Notes under the pieces: generated by a model
Seen by the model: only the letters and a program-made list of their open reading frames with translations
What the model was told of the DNA's origin: nothing
The model's database searches: none
Shown here: positions 52,339 to 61,219 of the stretch, one piece after another
Layout of the letters: each line of letters begins with the position of its first letter
How positions within the stretch are numbered: position 1 is the first letter of the stretch
DNA from: JBKHYJ01 sp046565505
Lineage (GTDB): Bacteria; Acidobacteriota; Blastocatellia; UBA7656
Reading direction: 5' to 3'
Length of the DNA: 64,000 nucleotides
Assembly (NCBI GenBank): GCA_046565505.1
Contig: JBKHYJ010000128.1
Location: 89,691 to 153,690, forward strand
Position numbers and translations under genes: made by a program

Positions 52339-54528
52339 TCAGTATCGAATCTTTTTGCCGCGTGGGTACAGTGGGTGCCTTTTGCTTTCAATTCGTTTAA
52401 TGTCAAAACCTGGCGCGTCGTCGCCCCAGGCCATCACTTGTTCAAGCTTCGCGTGGTCGGCCAGCACCGAGCCGTCCGACAACATAGAGCCGTCGCCCAA
52501 TACCGTGCCATCTGCCAGCACGCTGCCGCGCGCGTCCATGAGGTTCGCGCCCCATACGGCCTTCGCCGACGCGGGATTCATCAACCCATTGACGGTGCTG
52601 CTCCAGAGCCATCCGTCGGTCGTCACGCGAGAGTCGTCCGTCACGCCGAGGTCAATCGTCAGCCGCGCGTCGCTCATCAAGCGCGAACTGCCCATCAGCC
52701 GTGTGTCGTCTAGCAGGCGGCCGTTTGTGCCGAGGTAGCCATTGACGAGTAGAAAGCGTGAGCTGACCTGCCAGCCGGCCGTTTTCAACACGGACAGGCG
52801 GCCGTCGTTATGCAGGTAGGCGAGGCCATGCGAGAAAAGTATGTTGTCTCCCCAGCTTATTGTTTCGCCCGCTATGTTGCTTGTGAATGCGCTCGCACCC
52901 GGCCGCCGGGACTTATATAGCGATTGATCCAAAAGCGATGAGTCCGACGACAGCAGCGGCGACCCATCCGCCCTGGTGTCCGCGTCGCGCGCAAAGGCCT
53001 GGGCCATTCGCACCGCGGCGTCCGCGTTCAGGTATCCCGCGCCTTCAGCCAGCATGGCCAGCAGCGGGTCCGTGCCCGAAAGCGAGGGCAGCTGTTGCGC
53101 GGTGAACTGGAGTATGGACTTGACCATGGCGGGCGTGAGCGAAGGGTTCGCGTCGAGCATAAGCGCAGCCGCGCCCGCTACGACCGGCGCGGCCATCGAC
53201 GTGCCGCTCAGCCACATGTACACGTCTTCGCCGCCCTTTGAATAAACCGTTAGATTATTCTTCGCGGCGAGGCTGTTGTGATTCGCAGCGACGGAGCGCA
53301 GGAGCGTTCCGGGCGCGACCAAATCGGGCTTGCAAACGAAGTCAACGAGCGCGGGCCCGCGCGAGCTGTAGCTCGCCATCGTGTCGTCGGAGCGAACGGC
53401 GGTGCCCCATGTATTCGTGGCCCCGACCGTGATCGCAAGCGGGTCGTTGCCCGGCGCAAGTATGCCGCCGTAGACGGCGTTACCCAGTGCATCTTTGCCG
53501 AAGTTTCCCGCCGCGACTACGCACACGATCCCCGCGCGAACCGCGCGCTCGACCGCCTGGCAGAGCGGGTCCGACTTGTAAGACTCCGTGACCGCTGCGC
53601 CTATCGAAAAATTCGCTACGCGGATGTTATAAGCGGTTCGGTTGGCGATCATCCACTCTATTGCCGCGATGACGTTGCTGATAGAACCGCTGCCGTCTGC
53701 CCCCACTACGCGAAGGTCCACGAGGTTGGCGTTCATGGCCATCCCGGCGTAGAAGTTGCCCACCGCCTCGTCCTGCAAGCACTCCCGGCCGCTCCCGGCC
53801 GCGATGCCCGCGACATGCGTGCCATGCCCGTATGGATCGTACCCGCGGGCCAGTTGGTCCGGGCCCAGATTTTCGCTCGCCACGAAGTTACGGTGAGCGA
53901 GCACGCGGCGGGTATGAGGATTGTTGATGGAGCGAAGGTCTTCATGCAGCGGGCCGTCGTCGTATATGCCTGAGTCGAGGATGGCGACCGTAACATCCTT
54001 GCCGTTGGGCCCCGCGCGCAAGCCCTTGAGGTATTCGGCCGTGTCTTTATCGTTACTCGAAATGCCGTTGCGGCCTATGACGTTCTCCGCCCCGGTGGTC
54101 ACGCGCACGAGGTTATTATCATAACGGCTCGATTGGAGCAGCGCGGTCGGGCGGTCGAGCGAGACGTAGAGAGTCTCATCGTCAAGGGCCAGCGCCCTTA
54201 GTGAGCTACGCGGCACTTCGGCCACGTACCCGTTAATGAGCGAAAGCGAACGCTTGATGCGCCCGCCCCTTGAAATGATTGTTTCGCCCGCCTGCTCGTC
54301 GAGTGCCCGCGTCTGCACGATGACTCGCACGCCTTCGTCAGAGCCGGAGTCAGACGGCGCGGCCATAGCTTCGAGCTGCGGCGACAGCTTGCTATTCCTG
54401 GTCGGCAGGGGTTCATCTTCTGCGCCCAATGCGTTTGCGCTAGCGGTGTGGGTGAGGCGGACAATGCTGATACACAGGGCCAGCGAAAACATCAATCTGA
54501 AATAGGGCGTCCATCTCCTGGGTCGCAT
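52339..54528 (-). CDS. secreted S8 subtilisin-like serine protease
   Basis: A 729-residue exported protease. A signal peptide (about 1-30) is followed by a prodomain-like segment (about 55-130) and the catalytic domain with VAILDSGIYDDG (Asp, about 182), GHGTHVAGIAAGSG (His, about 237) and LSGTSMAAPVVAGAAAL (Ser, about 442). From about residue 600 there is a C-terminal extension with short repeats, including four six-residue units VLADGT, VLGDGS, MLSDGS, VLADHA. The ATG at 54528 has AGGAGA six bases before it, excluding the longer frame from 54627. An 18-codon frame follows immediately. Confidence 0.92.
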   Translation of the reverse strand: MRPRRWTPYFRLMFSLALCISIVRLTHTASANALGAEDEPLPTRNSKLSPQLEAMAAPSDSGSDEGVRVIVQTRALDEQAGETIISRGGRIKRSLSLINGYVAEVPRSSLRALALDDETLYVSLDRPTALLQSSRYDNNLVRVTTGAENVIGRNGISSNDKDTAEYLKGLRAGPNGKDVTVAILDSGIYDDGPLHEDLRSINNPHTRRVLAHRNFVASENLGPDQLARGYDPYGHGTHVAGIAAGSGRECLQDEAVGNFYAGMAMNANLVDLRVVGADGSGSISNVIAAIEWMIANRTAYNIRVANFSIGAAVTESYKSDPLCQAVERAVRAGIVCVVAAGNFGKDALGNAVYGGILAPGNDPLAITVGATNTWGTAVRSDDTMASYSSRGPALVDFVCKPDLVAPGTLLRSVAANHNSLAAKNNLTVYSKGGEDVYMWLSGTSMAAPVVAGAAALMLDANPSLTPAMVKSILQFTAQQLPSLSGTDPLLAMLAEGAGYLNADAAVRMAQAFARDADTRADGSPLLSSDSSLLDQSLYKSRRPGASAFTSNIAGETISWGDNILFSHGLAYLHNDGRLSVLKTAGWQVSSRFLLVNGYLGTNGRLLDDTRLMGSSRLMSDARLTIDLGVTDDSRVTTDGWLWSSTVNGLMNPASAKAVWGANLMDARGSVLADGTVLGDGSMLSDGSVLADHAKLEQVMAWGDDAPGFDIKRIESKRHPLYPRGKKIRY

Positions 54529-54645
54529 TAGTTCTCCTGCGCGATTTCTTTGTTCTCTTATTTTTAGGGGGTAGCCGCCGGGGCTTTCATTTCCAGCGAC
54601 ACAGTAAGTATTCAATCCCGGTGCCATAGAACCGGCGATACGTGG

Positions 54646-54666
54646 AGTTTCTTAATTGAAGAAACT
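54646..54666. promoter_or_regulatory. perfect 8-bp inverted repeat upstream of the subtilisin gene
   Basis: AGTTTCTT (54646-54653) and AAGAAACT (54659-54666) are separated by AATTG. It lies about 120 bases upstream of the subtilisin start and 160 bases past the response regulator stop. It could be an operator or a weak terminator of the response regulator gene. Confidence 0.35.
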
Positions 54667-54827
54667 GCCGGACTTATAAGGGCGATCGGCGGGACCAATG
54701 GATGGGATGCGAAGAGAATCGGTCAGCTTGAATCGCTTCGTTCAGTCAGATTGACCGCGCTTTCAGGTGTCTGGCGCACGGAGTTTTGCCGCTTGAGTGA
54801 GAAGGCTTACCGAGGCCAGTTGCGGCG

Positions 54828-55190
54828 TCAGGCCAGCAGTCTTTTAATTATCGGGAGGAATTCAGTCGGCACTATGGGCTTGCGGGTGCAGGCCGAGGCC
54901 CCGGCGGCAATGGCCGTCCTCATAGTCGTCTGGCCGTAAGCCGTTATAGCTAATATGGGCAGCGATGAGGTCTCCTGCTTCAGTCGTATGTTGCGCGTAA
55001 GTTCTATGCCATTAACGCGGGGCATGTTGATGTCCGTAATGATGAGGTCGGGTTTCTCTTCGGCCGCGACGGCGAGCGCGCACTCCCCGTCGGCCGCCGT
55101 GATTACTTCGTACCCCTCGTGCTTGAGGATCAAGGAAAGCACATAACGAGTATCGAAATCATCTTCAACAACCAGGATCTTCTTCCCCAT
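54828..55190 (-). CDS. single-domain response regulator (CheY-like)
   Basis: A 120-residue receiver domain with the full active site: ILVVEDDFDTR (acidic pair, about 5-15), LIITDINMPRVNG (phospho-acceptor Asp, about 54), ILAITAYG (Thr, about 84) and CTRKPIVP (Lys, about 106). No output domain is present, so it acts by protein contact or as a phosphorelay intermediate. No histidine kinase is adjacent. AAGGGG precedes the ATG at 55190; an in-frame start three codons earlier is less likely. Confidence 0.92.
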   Translation of the reverse strand: MGKKILVVEDDFDTRYVLSLILKHEGYEVITAADGECALAVAAEEKPDLIITDINMPRVNGIELTRNIRLKQETSSLPILAITAYGQTTMRTAIAAGASACTRKPIVPTEFLPIIKRLLA

Positions 55191-55300
55191 TGCGAGCACC
55201 CCTTTGAACCGATAGGGCTAAGAGTTTAGCACCCGCCCTGGCAAAAGGGAAGGGTTGCGACTTCCCGGCCCGCGCGGCCGCGTAACCTCACCATTGTCGG

Positions 55301-55329
55301 TTGGCGCGGCTCTCCCGGCATGCTACATT
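55301..55329 (+). promoter_or_regulatory. probable promoter of the cytochrome gene at 55379
   Basis: TTGGCG (55301-55306) and TACATT (55324-55329) are separated by 17 bases. The leader to the ATG would be about 43 bases and contains AGGAGAG. It faces away from the divergent response regulator gene. Confidence 0.5.
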
Positions 55330-55378
55330 CCGCTCATAGGGCAACACGAAATTCAATGATCATAGGAGAGACTGCGGC

Positions 55379-56557
55379 ATGAATAAAGAACGCGTTAAGC
55401 AGGCTATCGCGGGCACAACAGTAGTATTGGCGCTAGGCTTCCTGATGACGGGGGCGTGGGCCGGCGGCACGTCATCGAGCGTCTACGGGGTTGCGGCCAA
55501 CGCCATCATTGCACAGGGCGGGCAGGACGAAAAACCTGCCGAGCAAGCCTTCAAGAATATTCAGACGCTCAAGGGGCTGCCGGGCTCCCAGCTATTTTCG
55601 GTGATGCAGTTCATGGCGGTTTCACTGGGCGTGAGGTGTGACTACTGCCATGTCAGGACCGGGAACAATTGGGAGTGGGAAAAGGATGACAAGCAAGAGA
55701 AGCAGACGGCCCGCAAAATGATTCAGATGACGGCCGACATCAACAAGAATAACTTCGGCGGCAGGAGCGGGGTTTCCTGCGCGACTTGCCACAAGGGGCA
55801 GCCGCACCCGATTTCGACGACTGCCGTCTCGCCGGAGGCTTTCCAGCCGCGGCCTCAGGCCGCCCCGGCGGCGGCCGCGCCTGCGCCGGAGGCCATGCCG
55901 ACTGCGGACCAGATACTGGACAAATATATTCAGGCACTCGGCGGGAAAGAGGCGATTGAAAAAGTGAAGACGGTCGTCAGGAAAGGCACTTACACCAGGC
56001 ACCTTCTGCCTGAATCGCCTATAGAGATTTACCAGGCCGCGCCGGGCAAGTACTTCTCCACCATCAAGACCCCCAGAGGCACAATCATGCAGGGGTACAA
56101 TGGCACGTCCGGCTGGGTCGCCGACGACAAGCCCGCCCGCGAAGTGAGCGCGGCAAGGCTGGCGGAGTGGAAGGCTGCGGACGATTTCAACCAGAGACTG
56201 AACCTCAAGGCCAGGTTTTCCAGGATGGCTGTCGCCGGGAAAGAGAAGGTCGGGGGCCGCGACGCTTACGTCATTAGGGCTAGGACCGCCGAGGGGAACC
56301 GCGCAGAGAGACTTTACTTCGACGCGGAGACGGGCTTGCTTCTGCGGCGAGTCACTTTCACGGACACGATGGTCGGCCCATACCCGGAGGCGACCGACTA
56401 CGAAGATTACCGGGATGTGGATGGGGTTAAAGAGCCATTCACAATTCGCACGAATCAACTCCAGGGCTTCGAGGCCTCGACCCTCAAACTCACAGAGATC
56501 AAGCACAACCTTACTGTAGACGACGCGAAGTTCAACATGCCTCAATCGAAGCAGTAA
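55379..56557 (+). CDS. dihaem reaction-centre-type cytochrome c fused to a LolA-like domain
   Basis: A 392-residue protein. An N-terminal hydrophobic segment (about 11-32) precedes a CytoC_RC-like domain with two haem sites, CDYCH (about 84) and CATCH (about 135), and the linker KQTARKMIQMTADINKNNFG. After a Pro/Ala-rich hinge (about 155-175) the second half resembles LolA-like or outer-membrane lipoprotein-sorting domains: ADQILDKYIQALGGKEAIEK and YFDAETGLLLRRVTFTD. This two-part design is familiar from Acidobacteria; the function is unknown. It probably works in the periplasm. A strong hairpin follows. Confidence 0.85.
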   Translation: MNKERVKQAIAGTTVVLALGFLMTGAWAGGTSSSVYGVAANAIIAQGGQDEKPAEQAFKNIQTLKGLPGSQLFSVMQFMAVSLGVRCDYCHVRTGNNWEWEKDDKQEKQTARKMIQMTADINKNNFGGRSGVSCATCHKGQPHPISTTAVSPEAFQPRPQAAPAAAAPAPEAMPTADQILDKYIQALGGKEAIEKVKTVVRKGTYTRHLLPESPIEIYQAAPGKYFSTIKTPRGTIMQGYNGTSGWVADDKPAREVSAARLAEWKAADDFNQRLNLKARFSRMAVAGKEKVGGRDAYVIRARTAEGNRAERLYFDAETGLLLRRVTFTDTMVGPYPEATDYEDYRDVDGVKEPFTIRTNQLQGFEASTLKLTEIKHNLTVDDAKFNMPQSKQ

Positions 56558-56561
56558 CCAT

Positions 56562-56601
56562 GCGCCGCGCGGGGCGGGGCGGACGATGCCCCGCGCGGCG
56601 C
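56562..56601 (+). terminator. strong hairpin after the cytochrome gene
   Basis: A perfect 14-bp GC-rich stem (56562-56575 with 56588-56601) around a 12-base loop begins four bases after the stop codon. It is followed by TTCACTC rather than a T run, but the stem is very stable. Confidence 0.7.
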
Positions 56602-56752
56602 GCTTCACTCGCCTCGCCGCCTGCTTTATCCCCGCCGTAGTCATGGCCCTCCTGAATCCCGGGCAACTTTCTTCGTCCCGCGGACGTAGGATTTCAACGA
56701 CGATCATTTACGATCATTACTCATCCGGCGACTGATTCTCGGAGGCAATCTC

Positions 56753-59188
56753 ATGGAGGCACTGCTGAAAGACTTTCGATATGGCACAAGGATGCTGATG
56801 AAGAACCGAGGGTTCACTGCCGTGGCAGTCCTGTCGCTCGCCCTGGGCATCGGGGCCAACAGCACGATATTCGGTTGGGTTAGAGGCGTTCTCTTCCGCC
56901 CGTTCCCGGGCGTGTCGGAGAGTGATCGCATGGTCGTCTTCGCGGGCACGTCGCCGGCGGGCTCTTACACCAGCACGTCCTATCCTGATTACGTGGACCT
57001 CGCCGGCAATAACAAAGTTCTCGACGGCTTCATCGTGTTCGACATGACTCCGATGAGCCTGAACATCGGCGGCGAAGCTCAGCGTGTTTACGGGGCCGTC
57101 GTATCGGGCAATTATTTCGGCGTGCTGGGCGTGAACGCCGCCATCGGTCGCACCTTTCTCCCCGAAGAAGACAAGACGCCCAACACCCACCCGGTGGCCG
57201 TCATCAGCCACGGCCTTTGGCGGCGCGTCTTCGGCTCCGACCCGGACGTCGCAGGGAAGACGGTGACCCTGAACGGCCACCCGTTCACGGTCGTCGGGGT
57301 CGCGCCAGAAAGCTTCACCGGCACGTTCGTCGGCCTGTCGATAGATTTGTGGGTCCCCATGATGGCGCACGAGCAGGTGGTCCCGGGCGGCAATCACACG
57401 GCGAGCCGCGGGGACCACTGGCTACAGGCGATGGGCCGGCTCAAGCCCGGCGTCAGCATCGAGCAAGCTCAAACCGAACTCGACACGATAGCCCGCCAGC
57501 TCGCGCAGGAGTACCCCCGCACGAACGAGGGGCGCGGCGCGGCCCTCTTCCCGCTATGGAAATCACCGTGGGGGGCGACGGTCGTGCTGCGCCCGGTCCT
57601 GTTCGTGCTTATGGCCGTCGTAGGCCTTGTGCTGCTCATCGCATGCGCGAACGTCGCAAACCTCCTGCTCGCGCGGGCGGTGGGCCGAAGGAGAGAGATA
57701 GCCATTCGCCTTTCTATGGGGGCTAGCCGCGGACGGCTCATCCGCCAGTTGCTAACAGAGAGCCTGCTGCTCGCGCTGGCAGGCGGCGCCGGGGGGCTGC
57801 TGATAGCTTACTGGGGGTCGGGGTTGCTGATGGCTATCGTCCCGCCGATGAACATCCCTGTGAAACTCTTCCTCGGCGTAGACGGCGGCGTGCTGTGGTT
57901 CACTTTCGCCATTTCGGTCTTGACCGGGGTGATATTCGGGCTCGCGCCGGCGCTCCAGGCTTCCAACCCGAATCTGGTCGCCGCGCTCAAAGACGAGACG
58001 GCCAAATCATCCGGCGGCCGCGGCAAGGCCCGGCTCCGCGACGCGCTCGTAATCGCGCAGGTGGCTTTATCTCTCGTACTGCTTATCGGGGCGGGCCTCT
58101 TCATTCAAAGCCTGCAAAGGGGGCAGACGATCAGCCCCGGCTTCAACACCCAAAACGTCCTGGTCGCCGGTTTGGATTTATTCTCGACCGGCTATGGCAA
58201 GGAAAAAGGGGAGTCGCTCCAGCAGCAATTGCTCCAACGCGTCGAGGCATTGCCCGGAGTCCAGTCGGCCGCCATCGCGCGGAGGGTCCCTCTCGCTCTC
58301 GCAGGGTCTAGCTCGACCAGGCTCACCGTTGACGGCTACGAGCCCCGCCCCGAGGAGGAGCCTTTCGTAGAATTCAACACAGTAAGCCCCGGCTACTTCC
58401 GAACGATGTCGATCCCCATCGTGCAGGGGCGCGAATTCGACGCGCAGGACAACGTGCAGTCACGGAAGGTCGCCATCATCAACGAGACTATGGCGCGCCG
58501 CTACTGGCCCGGCAGGGACCCCGTAGGGCAGAAGTTTCGCACGTACGATTATTTTGAAGTGATCGGCGTCGCGAAAAACATCAAGTACCGAAACCTCGGC
58601 GAAGACCCGCGGCCTTACTTCTATTACTCGCTGCTGCAAAACTACCAGCCGGAGGTTGCGCTGCACGTAAGGGCGGATGGCGACCCCACGTCGCTGCTCC
58701 CCGCCGTGCGCGAGGTCGCGCAGTCTCTCAGCCCCGACCTCGCCCTCTACGACGCCCAGCCCCTATACGAGCAATTGACTCTGTCCATGATCCCGCAGCG
58801 CATCGCGGCCATCCTACTGGGCGTCTTCGGGCTGCTGGCGCTGGCGCTGGCGGCCGTGGGACTGTATGGCGTCATGGCCCATTCCGTCAGCCAGCGGACA
58901 CGGGAGATAGGCATAAGAATGGCTCTGGGAGCCAGTCCCAGGGACGTGCTCGGGCTGGTCGTGGGCCAGGGCATGCTGCTCGCGGCGGTCGGAGTCGCCA
59001 TAGGGCTGGCGGGCGCGCTGGGCCTGACGCGGTTCCTCGCGTCGCTGCTGTACGGGGTGAGCGCCACTGACCCTATGACTTTTGCCGCCACGCCGCTGCT
59101 CCTGGCGGCAGTCGCGCTCGTAGCCTCATTCATCCCCGCGCGGCGGGCGACGAAGGTGGACCCCATGATCGCGCTCAGGCATGAATGA
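56753..59188 (+). CDS. ADOP-family ABC permease (MacB/FtsX-like, duplicated)
   Basis: An 811-residue inner-membrane protein with the same plan as the permease at 44352. It begins DFRYGTRMLMKNRGFTAVAV then LALGIGANSTIFGWVRGVLF, has a MacB-like periplasmic domain (about 60-250), three helices (about 280-420), a second periplasmic domain and three C-terminal helices ending SFIPARRATKVDPMIALRHE. SVSQRTREIGIRMALGASP is the FtsX motif. CGGAGG lies before the ATG. No ATPase gene is near. The two copies are clearly paralogues, most similar in the last 150 residues. Confidence 0.9.
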   Translation: MEALLKDFRYGTRMLMKNRGFTAVAVLSLALGIGANSTIFGWVRGVLFRPFPGVSESDRMVVFAGTSPAGSYTSTSYPDYVDLAGNNKVLDGFIVFDMTPMSLNIGGEAQRVYGAVVSGNYFGVLGVNAAIGRTFLPEEDKTPNTHPVAVISHGLWRRVFGSDPDVAGKTVTLNGHPFTVVGVAPESFTGTFVGLSIDLWVPMMAHEQVVPGGNHTASRGDHWLQAMGRLKPGVSIEQAQTELDTIARQLAQEYPRTNEGRGAALFPLWKSPWGATVVLRPVLFVLMAVVGLVLLIACANVANLLLARAVGRRREIAIRLSMGASRGRLIRQLLTESLLLALAGGAGGLLIAYWGSGLLMAIVPPMNIPVKLFLGVDGGVLWFTFAISVLTGVIFGLAPALQASNPNLVAALKDETAKSSGGRGKARLRDALVIAQVALSLVLLIGAGLFIQSLQRGQTISPGFNTQNVLVAGLDLFSTGYGKEKGESLQQQLLQRVEALPGVQSAAIARRVPLALAGSSSTRLTVDGYEPRPEEEPFVEFNTVSPGYFRTMSIPIVQGREFDAQDNVQSRKVAIINETMARRYWPGRDPVGQKFRTYDYFEVIGVAKNIKYRNLGEDPRPYFYYSLLQNYQPEVALHVRADGDPTSLLPAVREVAQSLSPDLALYDAQPLYEQLTLSMIPQRIAAILLGVFGLLALALAAVGLYGVMAHSVSQRTREIGIRMALGASPRDVLGLVVGQGMLLAAVGVAIGLAGALGLTRFLASLLYGVSATDPMTFAATPLLLAAVALVASFIPARRATKVDPMIALRHE

Positions 59189-59264
59189 AGAGGTAACGAT
59201 GAAGGCGGAACGCGGGGCGGTGAATGAAAACGCGGAGGACGGCCGATTCATCGCGCGCCGGCCT

Positions 59265-60569
59265 CTACGCGTCAATCCCTTCTCTATTCGTCGTCCCGCG
59301 CTCCCACTTCGACATCTCGTATATGTCGATATCGACGACTATAGGGTCGTGGTCGGACAGCGCCACCCCATCTCGTGTGAGCCCGGCGAATGTTCGGGCG
59401 TCGATGCTCGTCACTCCGGTCCGCGGGTCGGTAACTTCACCCGCTCTGAGCGCCCTCAGCCCGCGCGCGGCCATCCAGTCCAGGCGCGGCTCGAGCAGCA
59501 ATCCTTCAGGCCCGATCCTGCGGTTCGCCCACCACCTCAGGGGCCGCGGCAAGCCCTTCGCGTCGCTCAATCCTGAAACAAGACTTCGCGCCGTCGCGCT
59601 CCCATCGTTGAGCCGCCTCGTCTCGTAGCCGAAGCGGGCGAATGCCTTCACGGCCGGCTCTCTTCTCTCAGGCGTGAGCAGCCTGCGGACGAGGCGGGCG
59701 CGGGGGGTTCCGAGAATCACGGCGGCGTTCCTCATGGCGCGCAGCCTGTTGCCCCTGGCGAAGGTGTGCGTGTTCAGGTCGCCTCCGATAATTACACGGG
59801 CGCTTGCCGGCCGACCGCCGACCGCCTCGCCTACGTACGAATCGACCGCTTCGAGCATGGCTCGCATCTGGCGACCGCGGCAGCGCGGCGTGTTGACCAC
59901 GTCAAGGTGCATGGTCGCGGCCGTAAGCGTCTGCCCACAAATATCTACTCGGGTCAAAATCCCGACGCGCCCGCCGAGCCTTTTTTCCTGCGCCCCGAAA
60001 TTGTCCTCGCACCGCGGCAGGGGGACCACCTTCGGGTTTGAAAACGGGTGCCTGGTGAGGATCGCGTTGCCGTGGAGCGCGGCGGTGTTTTCGCCCGCCA
60101 AGTCCAGCTCGGCCCCCACGCCTTTCGTCATCTCAAGATATTCCGCGCCGTAGATGGCGTGGGCGGAAATGGCACGGCCCAGTTCGCGCGCGACGTTCCT
60201 GTTGCCCGAGCGCACCATCCCGTCGTCCAGCTCGTTGAGCAGGAGCAGGTCCGCGTGGCGAATAACCGCGTGATTGTTTAGAACTTCGACTATGCCCTCG
60301 AACTGAGTCCCCCGCTCGATGTTCCACTCGACGACTCTCAGGAAAGCCCCGAGGCGCGGGCGAGCCCCCTCGCATGCGTACACTTTCGGCTCGCGGAGCA
60401 GTCGCGTCAGCTCTCCTTCATGCTCCCTGTAGAAATCAGAACTGCGGAGGTCGTCGAAAGTAGGAAAGCCCAGAAGCCCTTTGACCAGGTGTTGATTACT
60501 GCCTGCGTCGCGGACGGCGTCCTCGTCTCGTGTCGCTTTCATCGCGGGTGATCGGTCTTGTTCATTCAT
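59265..60569 (-). CDS. endonuclease/exonuclease/phosphatase-family protein
   Basis: A 434-residue EEP-superfamily protein. Active-site motifs are LRVVEWNIERG (Asn, about 77-87), LLLNELDDG (Glu, about 113-121), IIGGDLNTHTFA (Asp-x-Asn, about 260-271) and LSDHDPIVVDI (Asp-His, about 405-415). These support a metal-dependent phosphodiesterase, but whether it acts on nucleic acid, a phospholipid or an inositol phosphate is open. No signal peptide is apparent. The gene converges with the ADOP permease gene. An in-frame ATG nine codons downstream is an alternative start. Confidence 0.82.
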   Translation of the reverse strand: MNEQDRSPAMKATRDEDAVRDAGSNQHLVKGLLGFPTFDDLRSSDFYREHEGELTRLLREPKVYACEGARPRLGAFLRVVEWNIERGTQFEGIVEVLNNHAVIRHADLLLLNELDDGMVRSGNRNVARELGRAISAHAIYGAEYLEMTKGVGAELDLAGENTAALHGNAILTRHPFSNPKVVPLPRCEDNFGAQEKRLGGRVGILTRVDICGQTLTAATMHLDVVNTPRCRGRQMRAMLEAVDSYVGEAVGGRPASARVIIGGDLNTHTFARGNRLRAMRNAAVILGTPRARLVRRLLTPERREPAVKAFARFGYETRRLNDGSATARSLVSGLSDAKGLPRPLRWWANRRIGPEGLLLEPRLDWMAARGLRALRAGEVTDPRTGVTSIDARTFAGLTRDGVALSDHDPIVVDIDIYEMSKWERGTTNREGIDA

Positions 60570-60726
60570 CCGTAGAGATCAGTGATCGACAACCTAACAT
60601 GGGCGGCGACCCGCCTGCCACCGGCGGCGCGCAATCTCGACCGCCCGGCCGCCTCCCCCCTGCGCGTTCGTTCCATTTTTGATATGCTCTGAGCCGCACG
60701 AAACCGATCCCACGGAGGGCGAAGGC

Positions 60727-61091
60727 ATGGCTGACCCGGCGACCTTGCGGACAGACGGGCGGGCGCTGAGGGAGGTGGAATTCTATACCTTCAGCGTAAT
60801 CTCATTCGCGGGCAAATCGTGGTTGCTGCTCAGATTGCCCTCGTGGCCTTCCTCTCCGTCACGATGACTTTCAGTTACTGCGGCTACTACGAGATTCTTG
60901 AGCTGTGGGACAAGAAGTATTTCGACATGGGCCGAATACAGGGCGAGTTCGACACCCCCAACGACCTGCAATGGGACTTGGCCGGCATAGTGCTCTGCGC
61001 GCTGATGTCGTCGCTGGCTTTCAAATTCGGGGGCGGGCACTCGACTGGCGCGGCGCGGACGTACTCGTCGGCTGTAAGGCCGCGCCCATAG
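60727..61091 (+). pseudogene. small two-helix membrane protein, possibly frameshifted
   Basis: An ATG at 60727 has an excellent ribosome site (GGAGGGCGAAGG) but its frame ends after 46 codons at 60867. A second frame, open from 60735 to 61091, encodes the membrane-like part: IVVAAQIALVAFLSVTMTFS, an aromatic/acidic segment (YCGYYEILELWDKKYFDMG) and a second helix GIVLCALMSSLAFKF. Its only usable start is a GTG at 60819 without a ribosome site, inside the first helix. A single frameshift near 60780 would join ATG-bearing and membrane-coding parts into about 120 residues. It may be a real mutation, a sequencing error, or two separate short frames. Confidence 0.45.
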
Positions 61092-61108
61092 GCCGCATGC
61101 AAAATTTC

Positions 61109-61137
61109 GGGGGGAGTAATCGGTGATCACTCCCCCC
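61109..61137. terminator. bidirectional terminator hairpin
   Basis: GGGGGGAGT (61109-61117) pairs perfectly with ACTCCCCCC (61129-61137) around an 11-base loop. AAAATTTC precedes it, which gives a T-rich tail for leftward transcription from glnA. It lies between the rightward small membrane protein and glnA. Confidence 0.75.
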
Positions 61138-61219
61138 ATCGAGGTCCGCGCAACTAGCGGGGGCCTGCGCGCCTCGCACTCATCCGGCCGCGGATTTCCG
61201 CCGGCGAATTCAGCCGGCT

